A stretch of 64,000 nt of DNA from the NCBI RefSeq assembly GCF_014805685.1, contig NC_060906.1, forward strand, positions 14,028,164-14,092,163. Direction: 5' to 3'. A model generated the notes under the pieces. The model ran no database searches. It had not been told where the DNA came from and saw nothing but the letters and a program-made list of their open reading frames with translations. This document shows, one piece after another, positions 29,441-42,499 of this stretch. Position 1 is the stretch's first letter; each line of letters begins with the position of its first letter. The position numbers and the translations under genes were made by a program. Source of the stretch: Silurus meridionalis (taxonomy: Eukaryota; Chordata; Actinopteri; Siluriformes; Siluridae).

Positions 29441-31789
29441 AAATGTAGTGACCAATGAGAAAAAATAAATAAATGTGCAATTCACTATTCCATTTTCCTG
29501 CACATTATACCTTTTTAAAGAGAAAGTCTTATATTCACTTCAAAGTAGCAGAGAACAGCATGTTTTGTTCTGAAATGGTGTAAAAAGCTTGATCTTACAC
29601 TCTAAAATGTATTTAATTATAATGGAAGAAAAGTTTCCCAAAATGAAAATACTCTGATAGCGTACGGATACTTGAAATGTATACTTATGTACAGTAATGA
29701 AGTACAATTGCTGCTAATTCACAAACTAGTAAATGACTATCCATGTCGGTTGCTACTTTCAGTTTACATTGAATGATAGAAGCTAGCTAGAGATTCCAGG
29801 AAGTGACAATGCTTACTGCTTTCAAATGCAATTTTCATTGTGTTGTTAAATTCTTAATTGTACAAATTATATGCTGCACCTAGTTGGGAATTTGCTTGCT
29901 GGATAGAGATGTTGCAGTTAATCCAGCCTAATTAAATAATGTTAGTTACATGTTTGCACATCAGACTGAACTGAAGTTACTTCAAAATAGACTTTAAAGG
30001 ATTTTTACAGCATTCACATGAAGGGCTTTTCCCTTTCATCTTATTTCCCTTGGTGCTCCACCGGGCTGCTTTTTATCCTGTACATCAACATTTCTAGCTT
30101 TCTGTTTCATGCTGCTTTTATTATCAGAAGCTAGATGGAAAAAAAAATCCCTGTGACAACTAATAGCATTGCAAGACCAGCAAAATCCTAGAGTATAGTA
30201 CTTTTATTATTAAATTTCATACATTTAAAAATTTTGGTGGAAAAAGGAGCTGCACTTTTTCTTGTGTGTACTTTGTTCAGGTCATGCTCAAAATGTCAAT
30301 AAGAACGTTTCCTGAAGAATGTTATTGATTAACTTGTACATACAGCACTTTTAAACAAATATGAGAAAGAAAAGAAAGGAAACAGAGCAGAGCATCACCA
30401 AAAAACCTGATGACCCACATCACATGAAGTGCATTTGAAAGTCTGAAACATTTGACTTATCACTGAGTAACCAAAGCATCCAAGGAGGGTTTCACAGCTT
30501 TCAGCTCACATGCTTTTTGTGCTATTAGACAATCAAAAATACATGTATCCATACAATAAATTTATTTACAGGAACTTATTTTACATGAAAAGCTTTTAAA
30601 GCTTTTTAAACCTGCCACATTCACATTCATTACATTTATTGTCATATGTAAGAAAGCCCTCAGCACAGTGGGGGATAAATGAGGGCATGCGTGTTACCTG
30701 AACTGAAGTGCCTCCTGCTGATTTATCTTGTTTCCTCTTGTGAGTGAATAAACTCCAAAACTTCCTCCATAAAATAGATACAACTATGCACACACTACCC
30801 ACAATCCAAACATCCTTATCACGCAAAAAGTTCTCCATGGTATCCCAACATGGGCCCCAAGTCCAAGCCTCTGTCTGCACTCAAAATCTACTGCAATGAC
30901 ACTTTTAATACCAGATTTCAATATTCCTATCCCTATAACTTTTTTCAGACTCTCGTCATTAGTAGTCTAGTTGTCGACATCAACGGTTTTGCCAAGCCAC
31001 AGATTCTGAAAGGGAAACAGAAGTGACCCCCCCTCCCCAGTCGTCCTCTCTATAAGGAGCAGAAAATGTGTCAGTCACAGAGACAAGTTTCAGACAGGTG
31101 GAACTCTGGCTCTGAGAGAACGCAAAGTGGAGAAGAGGACCCAGTGTATCCTTTATCGTTAGACGCAGCAATTAATGTGCTCAGTCATTCCTTTGCACTT
31201 GCACATTTGCACTTATATTCACACATGCACACACACAAACACACACACTCAAATTTCTACATTCTTGACAAGGATTAAACATTACCAATCATCTCTCTTT
31301 AGTTGAGGATTATAGCACTTAAACCAAAGGCCAAAGTGAAAATCAGATTCACAAAGATAGACTTTGGGAAATCATTAATCATCATTGAGCAGCCAAAAAC
31401 CAAAGCAAACATTTGGGTTCTTTTTTTTCTATTACTTAATTAGAAAGGATATCTTGACTGCCAAATCCAGGTATCATATCAGAAAAAAACTGCAATACAA
31501 GATTTTTAACCCTGTTACCTCAGCAGTTTCGAAACAAAGCCACACACACAGACACACACACTCACACATTAGTGGGTATGCATGGCATGTCTATTTGAGT
31601 GAGGCCAAGACTTAGACAGATGCCTGACCAGAGCATCTGGAGCTGGTATCCTACTAATCATTCATGTTAGGAGAGCTGCATGGATGTACTAATTAGATCA
31701 GCAAAACGGGCACATACTGCAAATACCCACACCATGTGTTAAAAACGTACTGATACTGATAAATTGACTGATTAACAAATAAAATTCCA
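29441..31789. other. Intergenic, with only the small membrane-protein exon
   Basis: AT-rich. The only coding-like signal is the minus-strand exon at 30698-30838. A TATAAGG at about 31052 on the plus strand has no convincing downstream frame. Confidence 0.4.
30698..30838 (-). CDS. Candidate first coding exon of an unrecognised small one-pass membrane protein
   Basis: An ATG in a strong Kozak context (ACCATGG) opens 47 codons on the minus strand. They end in CAG followed directly by a canonical donor GTAACA. The predicted peptide starts MENFLRDKD, has one hydrophobic segment of about 15 residues (VWIVGSVCIVVSILW, residues 10-24), then a basic stretch with HKRKQDK, so a single-pass protein with a positively charged side after the helix is likely. 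Upstream, an AG acceptor at about 30890 could join an untranslated exon. A second in-frame ATG lies 15 codons upstream but in a weaker context. Candidate downstream exons exist (for example after a pyrimidine-rich acceptor at about 30135, minus strand), but none continues the frame cleanly, so the C-terminus is unresolved. I do not recognise the family, and the call rests on codon-level plausibility and the splice signal only. Confidence 0.35.
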
Positions 31790-32166
31790 GCTTTTTGCAG
31801 GACGTCCTTTGACAGCTCTTTGGTCTTGCTCATGGTGGTGAAGAGGTTTGAATGAAAGAGGCTGATTCTGAGACAGTGTTTTATACACATAATGAGTTGA
31901 TATTAGGAGCACTTTTCTAAAGGGACAGGTCTAATTTGGATGTGTGGGAGTTGGAATTCTTGCTGGTTGGTAAGGGATCAAACTCTTACTAAACTTGTTC
32001 AAATACAAATTAATATGTAACCTTTCTTTAAAGTTTTTTTTATGAATTCTTTTATAGATTTTAACTCTGTTAAAATAAACCTACCATAAAAATTCTAGAC
32101 CTTTCTGTGTGAGGGAGTAAATTTACAAAATCGGCAGGGATCAAACAATAATATTCCCCACTGTAA
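31790..32166 (-). mobile_element. Tc1/mariner 5' fragment
   Basis: Minus-strand text includes the transposase start MSKTKELSKDV (about 31835-31800). The outer end has GGGATCAAAC and CCCCACTGTAA (about 32155), the terminal motif of the fish Tc1 family whose ends read as CAGTGGGG. The rest of the element is absent. Confidence 0.65.
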
Positions 32167-32205
32167 AATTAATTTTATTATTTAGTGATGCTATTATGAT
32201 GCAAT

Positions 32206-32221
32206 ATTATTATTATTATAC

Positions 32222-32254
<33 letters not shown>
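32206..32254. repeat. (ATT)n microsatellite
   Basis: A trinucleotide ATT run just outside the Tc1 fragment end. Confidence 0.9.
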
Positions 32255-32255
<1 letters not shown>

Positions 32256-32379
32256 AGTAATTGTTTTAGCAGTAATTGTTAGATAAATTATACAGAAATA
32301 TATAATATAAATATATTAGTCACATATACATTTCAACAAAGAGAAAATTCTTTCTGCACATATCCCAACAATGTCAGTA

Positions 32380-32540
32380 ATATGGGGTCAGAATCAAGGG
32401 TCAGCCATGATACAGCATCCCTGGAGCATAAAGGGTTAGGACCTTACTCAGAGGGCCCAACAGTGGCAGCTTGGTGACACTAGGGGTTGAACCCCTGATC
32501 AGTAACCCAGAGCCTTAACCACTGAACCACCACTGCCCTG
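32380..32540. repeat. Fish SINE-like repeat
   Basis: GGTCAGCCATGATACAGC, CCCAACAGTGGCAGCTTGG and CCAGAGCCTTAACCACTGA are recurring text of a short repeat that I associate with catfish genomes. No tRNA gene is folded here. Confidence 0.5.
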
Positions 32541-33271
32541 TTTATTATTGCAGTAAAAATAATTTGTTGATTTTATTTTCTGCAATATCGAGTCAGTAAT
32601 AGACCAGGAACCTGTAATGTCTTTCAGGATACTATACTATACTTCTCCAAACATGCCTGCCAATCACAACAACAATCTCTTTAAGGTTATTGCTCACAAC
32701 TCATTACACAAGTTTTAAAGGACTCACAATCATTGTAAAAAAAAAAAAAAAAAAAAAAGCTTTGTGTCATTGTGTCCTAATTAATACCAAGCCTTCTGAT
32801 TACTGTTTCTTTTCACAATCTAGTTTTAGTTTTCTTGGTTTGTGATTATGCCTAGTCCAGTTTATGCTGTTTGCTCATCACTTGACTTTTGATTATTCAA
32901 CACTGATTTTAAATGACATTTAGGTTATTTTTGCTATATTGAATAAAAGCATCAAGCACCTGCACTTGCATCTGTACTTAATCCCTGACACAGAGATAAT
33001 CATAATGCTGGCTCTCAGGTTTTACCTTCAAAAATGTATAGCTGCAGAAATATATGATTTATTCAGTTACTCTGCAAAATGTCACAGTTAATGTGCCAAA
33101 TGCTATATTCCATGATTTTGTTTTCTCAATTAATTTTTTGTTTAAGCAGTGTAGTAGACAAGCACAAATTATATATAAGAACAAATTACTGTGCTGATCT
33201 TGAGCTAAAAGTCATTTGTTACTCTCCAGTGCTTTTGCATCCAAACATACTACAATATGTGTCAGATCAAT

Positions 33272-33555
33272 AATACATCATGCAGATGCACTGGGACACA
33301 TTATCAGTGATGTATCCTGGAGTCATTGGGTGTTTCGAGTCTTTCAACATTAGACATTCTCGCCCAGCCGGGGTTGATCAGACTCCGGCCTGTGTCCTAG
33401 TAGCAGTTGCTCACCGCTCTGCCCTCTTAATCCACAGCCATCTAGTGGCTTTCTCTGTGGCTTCAGTTGCAGTTCTAATACAAAATACATCATGCCGATG
33501 CACTGGGACGCATCATCAGTAATGTATCCTGGGGTCATTGGGTGTTTTGGGTCTA
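33272..33555. repeat. Pair of ~71-bp direct repeats with 142-bp spacer
   Basis: AATACATCATGCAGATGCAC...GGGTGTTTCGAGTCT (33272-33341) recurs at 33484-33554 with about 7 mismatches. The spacer is unrelated and fairly GC-rich. The nature is unknown; it may be a short transposon or duplication. Confidence 0.7.
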
Positions 33556-33941
33556 TAAACAGTTTGCCACCGAACAGGCAACGAAATGTCAATGTGCTTA
33601 TTTTGCCTGGTTTGAAAGATTTTTGTATATCAGTAATGAAAACCTAAAAACTAATATTATGTAGAGTTTCTTAAAAATGTTTTGGAGTTTATGAGTTGTA
33701 TGAATAAAATACTTCATCATTAAGCCTTACTTACTTATGCAAGCATTACAGCATGACAACCCCCTCTATTGGTGAATGTACTAATGTTCAGGAGTTGTTC
33801 AAACAACAAAAACAATTACAATCACTTGTTTCTGTATGTTATCATTTGTCATTGATGTCTACAGAGAAGCCTTTATTTACTTATTTATTTAAATGTATAG
33901 TATTTAGTACCTAGTGTGGAGTAATGTAGTAAAACTCTTTC

Positions 33942-34019
33942 ATCCATCCATCCATCCATCCATCCATCCATCCATCCATCCACCCATTCATTCATTCATT
34001 CATTCATTCATTCATTCAT
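33942..34019. repeat. (CATC)n(CATT)n microsatellite
   Basis: A tetranucleotide tract changes from CATC to CATT in the middle. Confidence 0.95.
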
Positions 34020-34174
34020 ATAGTCAGTCATTCATTTAATCAGTCATTGATTATATTATTCCTACACTACTGATATTTTCATGTATTCATCTTCAGTAAA
34101 CATAAATAAAAGTGTGGTTAGGGCCATTAGGAATATCAGGATTAGTAGAGAACTATTTAGAGCAGTTGATAATG

Positions 34175-34178
<4 letters not shown>

Positions 34179-34237
<59 letters not shown>
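34179..34237. repeat. (CA)n microsatellite
   Basis: A pure CA run, followed by a short AATAC repeat. Confidence 0.95.
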
Positions 34238-34239
<2 letters not shown>

Positions 34240-34568
34240 ACAATACAATACTATAATAATATTGGGGATAGTAAGCTGATAGGTGTATTTGTTGGTATCT
34301 GACTATGCATCAGTGAGAGAAATACCTGCCCCAGACCCTCCTTTGGAACATGTTTCAGCTCCCAGTAGCAGCGCAGAGTCTCCACTTTTTCCATGCGTCC
34401 AATGGCTGGCCTCGCAGCTTCTCCACCCAATGGGACATAGTTGTTCAGAAATGCCGTATGTGGCATAGGAGCGTTCACTGCATTAGGGAGACCACATTTT
34501 CCATGCTTGCTATCTGTGGTAGACATGTCTGAGCTACAGGAAAAGCAAAAAAAAGATTTCATTGATTC

Positions 34569-34774
34569 TGCTGCTGCTGCATCTATTACTTCTGCTACTA
34601 CTACTTCTACTGCTGCTACTTCTACTACTACTATTACTACTACTACTACTTTTGCTACTACTACTTCTACTACTTTTGCTACTACTACCACTACTACTAC
34701 TACTACTTCTACTTCTACTTCTACTACTACTTTTGCTACTACCACTACTACTACTACTACTACTGCTGCTGCTG

Positions 34775-34821
<47 letters not shown>

Positions 34822-35161
34822 GCTGCTACTACTACCACTTTGCTACTACTACTGCTACTACTACTGCTACTACTACTACTACTACTTTGCTACTACTACC
34901 ACCACTACTACTACTACTGCTGCTACTACTACCACTACTACCACCACTACTACTACTACTTTGCTACTACCACTACTACTACTACTTTTGCTACTACTAC
35001 CACTACCACTACTACTACTACTTTTGCTACCACCACCACTACCACTACTACTACTACCACTACTACTACTGCTACTGCTACTACTACCACCACCACTACT
35101 ACTACTGCTGCTGCTGCTACTACAACTACTACTACTACTGCTGCTACTACTACTACTACTA
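34569..35161. repeat. ~590-bp CTA/CTG/CCA trinucleotide tract
   Basis: A near-continuous run of ACT/GCT/ACC/TTT-GCT triplets. Because there are no stop codons in several phases, it creates false long frames on both strands (polyThr/Ala, polyLeu, polyVal). It is a compound microsatellite. Confidence 0.95.
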
Positions 35162-37192
35162 TAACAACGACTAACGGTATTCTATATGTATTTATTGATT
35201 AATTTTAATTTAAATTATTTTTTTAATTAATTAAAAGTGTATTATTACTATTATTGTTAATATTATTATTATTAGTAGTATTATTATTATAAAATGTCTA
35301 GAGATGGTGTTATCTGCATGCATTTTTAAAGTAGTAGAGGAAAAACATTGTCTACCAGCTTAGCTGTCAGGATTTGGACACCAGAGGTCCTCATTCCCCA
35401 AATGTTTTCTTCTCGCATCTGCTAATGTCCCCAATGTCCCTTGTGTATACGTCCCTTGTGTATTTCTTATTGTTTAATGTGACTTGGCCAGCCCTTTATT
35501 TCTGATTCAAGTTCTTCATTCTTTTTAGCTTGCACTTTGTGGGTAGAAGTTTGTTTCTTTATTTGTTTGTGTTCTCCTATGTTTGCATTTTGGGACACAG
35601 AACTTATAAATACCCTTTGCTTATTGTATTTGTAAGTCTTAGGACTTTACTAAAATCTGGGAATGTTCATTTTATTTAAGTCCATCTCTCCACTTTGGTT
35701 CATCCTTTCCTCTTTGGTTTACTGTCTGACTCTCACACATCTGACCTGTATTCATGTACCGGCCCTGACAAGTTGTTAGTGACCCTCAAGATTAACAGCA
35801 GTTTCACTTCAGCTGAGTGAAGTGCTCATGATGGACTATAATTCTTCATGAGATTAATTATATTCGATCCAGTAGGTAGTAATCATGCCTGTTTGCAAGG
35901 GTTGAATCAAGGGTTGAGAGAATTTTAAACATATTACCTTTGTTAACCAACAGACAGTTAGTAGAAAGGAAAAAAAGTAACTGTACTTGGCAATCTAGGT
36001 CAGTACAGGCAGATCTGTCATAGTCGCCTCATAAACAAATAAACCATTAGGATTGGGGTCAGTATTTTATGGAAAGTGTGAGAAATCAGTCATGGTTGCC
36101 ATCATTGCCAGGTAAGGAGTTTATAATAGTACAGAGATGGAATAGCATCTCATAACATTAGGCTATCTTTAGCTGACTGGTGGATTGGGGAATGGATTAG
36201 CAAACCCGGAGACCAATGAGCCAGCTAAATAAAAGTAACCAGGAGCGATGGATTAGCCATGGTCGCTTACCAGAAATCTTGCTTATGTAAATATGTATAA
36301 ATGATATGTACCATTTTTTAATTTAAAATAATAATAAAAAAATCAATCGAGTGTGATATTTCTAACAATAGAGTAAGTTAAGGGTCATTATAGAAGTATA
36401 GCATTTCAGGCTATGTGTCAAAATGTCTTCTTATATCTTATTCCCAAGGCACCATCTCAGTAAAGGTCATTCAGCCCCAGTTAATTAGTTATGGACGAGG
36501 TGCCAACTGGGGCATGATACCGCACAGAACATCCCACTATAAAGCAAGTAACACAATGTTCAACCTCCAAGTATGGAGTAGTCTCAAAGGACTGGGAGGT
36601 TTCCCTAACAAAGTAGTTAATGAATGATGTTCTATTTTCAACCCATATAATCCTGAATCAGCTATGGCGCCTGAGCTTAAGCAAAATCCACAGCAACGAT
36701 AAAGATGTTAAGTGGTTCTGTTCCATTCCCTAAGCAGTTGTTAGTAATCGTCAGGATAGATATGCTGACAAATGTGGTATTTAGGGGGTTATTTCGCAAT
36801 TGTTTTAAAAAATTAAATATATCTTAGTAGATAATTGTTAATCATTTAAAGACAATGATTATTTCATAAAACAAACACATAAATAATGTTACATTTATAT
36901 AATACTTGGCCTTTTTTAATGTGTTTGTATATTGTATGTGTTTATGTCTTAGGTGTATATGCGTCACTGTCAGTTATTTTGTTGTAGTTATTGTAATGTA
37001 ACTCCCTGAAACTATTTAGATCAAGCCTGGGACTGTGTGCTATGTTAATGTCTGTCATGTTATTTTCTTTGATGCAGTATTCAAAAGTTTAGGATTACTC
37101 TTACCACTGTGATCAAAGATAAACTGTCTGTCTGTCAACACATCTCTATTATATAACATCAAAATTTGGTGAAGTCTGTCTGTCTGTCTGCC

Positions 37193-37223
37193 CCCTCTCT
37201 CTCTCTCTCGCTCTCTCTCTCTC
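37193..37223. repeat. (CT)n microsatellite
   Basis: A CT run following short TCTG repeats. Confidence 0.9.
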
Positions 37224-38441
37224 AAAACTAGTATAAGTGTGCTTTTCACAGTGCTTATATAGATACTAAGGCTCATAGTTGCATCAAAAAGTTTAGCTAA
37301 AATACAATTTACAAACTAATTATTTAACACAATTTTAGTCCTTTATCAAATATATAATTACTTTCTAGTAGAAAAAGTGTATACCAGTGTTTAAAAAGTT
37401 TAGTAGAATTGATACACCTACTACACGCTTACCTAAGTATTAAATAATTACAAAGGTATATAGTTATTTGGGGCATTTTAAAACTCAGCATATCAACCAG
37501 CATAACACTGATTCAGCTGTTCAATTTCAACATCAGTTTGGAGATTTAATTTTAAATCAGACAAAGATAAAATGTTAACAGTCAATAGTGTAAGTAACAA
37601 GTTTTTCTTAGATGTTATGTTGGACAAGAAAAAAATTGTATATATCACAATTTACACTAAATTGTTTAAATTTGATATAAGATGCTGTAGCAAGTAGAGT
37701 TCACAGTGAAAATGATGAGTAAATCAGTAGGACCTCAATTTGCATTTAAAACATTCCAAAAATTACAGCCCCATTTCCTCTCCATTAATTTTGACTGACA
37801 GTTTGAACTTGGCAGCATATGGGTGGGTATAGTTTTGTGCCGTGGGGACATGACAAACTACTTCAAAGCATACACTCTATCTATAGCTTCTGGAGCTCCC
37901 AAAAACAAAGTAAGCAAAATCCCGCCAGGTCAATTCTACCAAAATTACAGTGTTAACAAATATTTACATATACATAATATACCAATGTATAATGCTAATA
38001 AATACTGAAACAAAACTCATGTGAACTCATTACTATAAATTAGTGATTATGTTCAGCCAGTTCACTTTTTATAGGATTTGTTCGGCTTTGTGTGTTTATT
38101 CTCCCCCACCTCCACGTTTCACTTTCTTGATTTAGTTTAGTACATAATGCTTAGTTGTGAGAAAATACAACAACTGCTTGTGCCCTCTAAATACTCTAAA
38201 TTGATCAGTAGTGTTCAAGTCAACAAATAAGAGTTCATTTTCCGAAATATCTTAAAGTATTAAATGTAACAAATTGACATAAAAAGAGAAAAAGTGTGTG
38301 TAAGAGAAAGAATGTCTTGTACACCAGTCCTGTTGTTCTCTTCTTTCATAATCATCACTCACACAGCTGCTGAATGCTAATACCAGTGTAAAATTACAGA
38401 GGCCCTTTTTTTCACCCTTAGATGAATATGCATGGTACATG

Positions 38442-38442
<1 letters not shown>

Positions 38443-38477
<35 letters not shown>
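38443..38477. repeat. (AC)n microsatellite
   Basis: A pure AC run in intergenic DNA. Confidence 0.9.
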
Positions 38478-38479
<2 letters not shown>

Positions 38480-40667
38480 AACACAAATAAACAGGAAGCT
38501 AGCAACCTCTAAACATATGCAGATAATTTATTTACATGAAATCAGTTAAGCTAAAGGGTAATGTGTGTCGTTTCTGTAGTATAAATCTGTGTCAGCTATC
38601 TTAAGTTTAATTACAGCAAGACTCTAATGTCCTGATGAAGCTAAATTTAATCTCAGACACAGAATAGCTTCCACAATGCCGAGTATAAAGCCTGACTTAC
38701 CACATTCACTCAGATCTTTTTTGACTTACACTTGATATTTAGTTATATTCAAAATCTTCTCTTTTCCTCCCATCTCCTTCAACAACTTTTTCATTTGGAG
38801 TCCACCTTTCTTTCCCTTTCCTGTTCTTCTCTCAGGCGTGGATGCTAAGTCAAAGTGTGTATGTGTGTGTTGTCCTCAGTCTGAACAGTCTTAGAGTCTT
38901 AGAGTGACCATACACTCAATAAGACAAGGGTGAATTTGGGGCATCTCGGGTGGGGGAGAGGGAGGTGGGCACGAGGGAGGAGTGTAATTTGTTATTGCCA
39001 GGCATTTGAACTCTGTGTGTGTCTGTTTGTATGACAAAGGCAGAGAGCTGGTAGCATATTCTTAGAAAAAAAGGAAAGTTTTAAAGGCTTTATGAAAGAC
39101 AAAGTACATCCCTTTGAGAAGCAGGTAAACCAAAAACCATTTTACATAGCCAAGTACCATTAATTATCTAAGAAGATTTTTTTCCTAAACATCCTTAAAC
39201 GTTATATTGAAAAGGACATTTTATTTCAACTAAGCATGTTGTCTCTCATAAACCTTAGCATGTATTCTTTTTATATTAGTCCATCTGCATTGCTCTGTAA
39301 CTTTTTTCTGTTTTCGATATTAGCAAGAAAGCTGACGTATATTTCTGTAGCCACTCAGGCTTAGGGACTAAATCCTACACTTTAAAAAATAATATATTTA
39401 TATGTTTTAAAAAAAGCATACATTCTTCAAAAATCGAATACAGTCAGAACATTTTATAGTTTTTATAGTAAACAACAACACATATACTTATATAATTAAA
39501 ATATAATTAAAATAGCTTTAAAAATATTTATGCACATTTATTTATTTAAGTACATCGTGTAGGGATGTAGCTCACTTTATGCTGTTATGCCGAAAAGCAC
39601 TGCCTGACTTAATGTATTTGAATTTGTACATTTCCTTAAATGTAAGATGGTACTGTGTTTTTACTTCTACCTCTTGATGGACCGATTAAAAGTAAACAAA
39701 CGTGCAAACATAAAAATCTCTTGAAACTGGTTGCTTGCCAGCAAACAGACACAGATCCAGCATATGACGTGCAGTGTGTGAGGTGGTGAAACAGTAAAAC
39801 CCTGCTGATATGATGATTTTATTTTGGGCTTAATCTGACTTCTAAATGGTGCTGCCTATGTGTAATACAAGCATGTGCCTTCAGTCATGTCTCTGTAGCC
39901 AGCAGAAGGGTCCTTTGTAGACTTCCTCTGAATTTGCTATGCCTAAGAAAACAACTAAACATTGTTGTTTATGTGCTATCTTTTGTGCAGCTCTTTAAGA
40001 TTAAAGTTAGACTGTAAATGCTGACTCAAAGAATGACTCTTTAAGTAGATTGCAGGCAATTTTTCTCATCAAAAGGAACAAACAACAAAAATGTCTTTTC
40101 ACACAAACCTTGAGGTGTGGCCTAACTCACATTACACAACAACTAACATTACACAAGAGTAACAAGTGTCAATTAGTCATTACAAGGATATCAATATAAT
40201 TACTGTAGGTCCTTAGGTAAAGAAATAAATTGTCAAGTGTGTAGTCATAGACTGTGGGAAACACGGAAATTCTGTTATACCACAACAATTTCCCAAAGAC
40301 AACTTTACAAAAAAAAACTACTCCTAATTTGCCAATTAATTGTTACATTCAATGTCTAATGAGGAACAGCTATGAACTAGCTTTTCATTGTCAAATATGT
40401 TACACTACAGTTGCTTATCCCAGATTAGTAGTTATAATAATCTTACAGTATGTAGTTTACATGTGCACTGCATATAAGACATTAGAAATATAATGTAACA
40501 CACAAGTAAATAAAGGCATAACATAAGTGAATAAACGTATTTTAATATACTTATCAGGCTTTGACCTCGGAAACACTGCACTCATGTGTGAATGCCTATA
40601 TACACACTTTTAATGTAACTAAATGATGCAATGAAATTAAAGCATATGCCTAATCAATTATAGTATA

Positions 40668-40670
<3 letters not shown>

Positions 40671-40728
<58 letters not shown>
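40671..40728. repeat. (GT)n microsatellite
   Basis: A pure GT run in intergenic DNA. Confidence 0.95.
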
Positions 40729-40731
<3 letters not shown>

Positions 40732-41178
40732 ATACATGTCTTGCAACAACCAATTTCAACATTTCTGTATGCAATTGTATCAATAAAACATTTGCTTAAT
40801 TTTCTGGTAAATAATTTGACAGCTCTAGAACTTATTTTGATATTTCATATACATGTGACATGTTACACACTCTTGTATACATTTAAGGAACTGGATTCAC
40901 TCAGTTGTTATGATAAATGAACATAGTATTAAAAATAAAAAACATGATTCAGAATCACTAGGAAACACACATTGCTACATAGCACTACTAATGCCTTTAA
41001 ATATAATAGAAGCATATACAAAATATAAGAATATAGATATTGTGATATTTTAAAAAGATGTGTATACTGTATGGTCAAACCTGTATGTTAGAACCAGTTG
41101 TATTAATATATTACCTCATTCATGATTTGCCATTCCATAGCATCCAGGATAATATTTTGACAACAAAAATTCAGTTAA

Positions 41179-41244
41179 TATGGTATGGTATGGTATGGTA
41201 TGGTATGGTATGGTATGGTATGGTAGGGTAGGGTAGGGTAGGGT
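41179..41244. repeat. (TATGG)n to (TAGGG)n pentanucleotide repeat
   Basis: Nine or more TATGG units change to four TAGGG units at the right end. Confidence 0.95.
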
Positions 41245-42499
41245 ACAGCATGGTATGGAACCAATGGAATTACATTGTTTAAAACATTTGGCAAACATAC
41301 TTATCACATGCTATAAGTCCATCAGTTGTCTACAATACATTTATTTAGAATTAAATTCATTTGTGTTGTATATTTGTAATAATGTTTATAGTACTCTGCA
41401 CCAACACAGAAGCATGTCAGTGGTACTGTGTCTGTAATAATATAAATATGCAGTGCCTCTAAATGTACTGTAGCCTCTAAAGTTGCCTAAACAGGTAATT
41501 ACATGTTTATTAAGTCAACTCTCTTCTGATATATGAATCTCTAGCACACTTATTTAAAGCATGTCCCACTCCAGCATGGAGCTCTAATTAGAGGTTTGTC
41601 TGAATGGGTGCCAACAGTTTTGGCCTTGATCTCTGAATGCCCTATGATGTCTTATGCACATGACTTTTTGTGCATATACAACTATACTTCAGGTGAACAG
41701 CTATGAGAACTGTTACTAAAAAACAAAGATTGAGAGCTTGAATCAGAAACAGTGGATTTGTTAAAGATAATTTCTACTCTGAAACAATAAATATACAGAA
41801 TTTATAATAATCTTTAAGATCTTTTTTAGTAGTCTGAGGATGTCTGAAGTGCTGATGTCACAGTAGGACATTGCTACTGTAGTCATAAGGTGTTTGATAT
41901 GATGCAGTTTTTCAATAATCCCAAATGTGCGGAACAACACTCAGTTTTTTCTTTACCTTATATAAACAAGAGTGTATTCTCAACAAGTTGCTCAATGATC
42001 GTTTTTTTTAAAAAGGTTCAATATCATATCAATGTTGAATAGAAGACACAAGCACTGGACTCAAAATATGAGATGATGTACAGTAAATAGATATTAATTC
42101 CCATTCACAACAATGGGAATCAGCATGTAGTAAACAACATGGTGTGTAAAGTAGACAAAAGTTAGCCAGTGAAAGAAGTTTAAACTAAAACTAGACAACA
42201 AAGAAAATATCATACAATTTCCTATATTTCCTTTAATTGATTATAAACAATGATATGCACATTATTCAGGGTGACTTTTTATCTTTAACGCTTCCCTACT
42301 TGCAAATCATACATTTGCATGGGGCTGAACAAATTCTTTAGTTTATTGTTCATGTGACTCTATTATAAATGTAAAGGTTGCAAATCTGACAAGAATTGAA
42401 AATTCTTGTTTGTGAAAATATTAATATAGAAATTTCTGAACTGTCTGAAAAAATTTTTGTCAGCAAAAGTTTATATAAAAGCACAGTTAGATCAGGACA

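Larger units (their letters stand above)
35230..42480. other. Gene-poor intergenic region
   Basis: Seven kilobases of AT-rich sequence with microsatellites. I see no exon with both splice signals and family resemblance. It could hold distal 5' exons or enhancers of mylk4. Confidence 0.5.

Noticed and set aside
32380..32540. tRNA gene
   Set aside because: The SINE-like repeat has no complete cloverleaf or intact A and B boxes that I can fold by eye. No functional tRNA was recognised in the window.
34251..35202. Long Thr/Ala-, Leu- and Val-rich frames on both strands
   Set aside because: They arise from the stop-free trinucleotide tract. The short non-repeat ends have no family resemblance that I can support.
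38690..38800. Possible mylk4 first exon (minus strand, MKKLLKEMGGKEK... then a GTAAGT donor)
   Set aside because: The frame at the donor does not match the phase-0 start of the exon at 22284 and the distance is 16 kb. No other support.
41221..41244. TAGGG repeats as interstitial telomere sequence
   Set aside because: The unit is five bases (TAGGG), derived from the neighbouring TATGG repeat, not the vertebrate TTAGGG hexamer.
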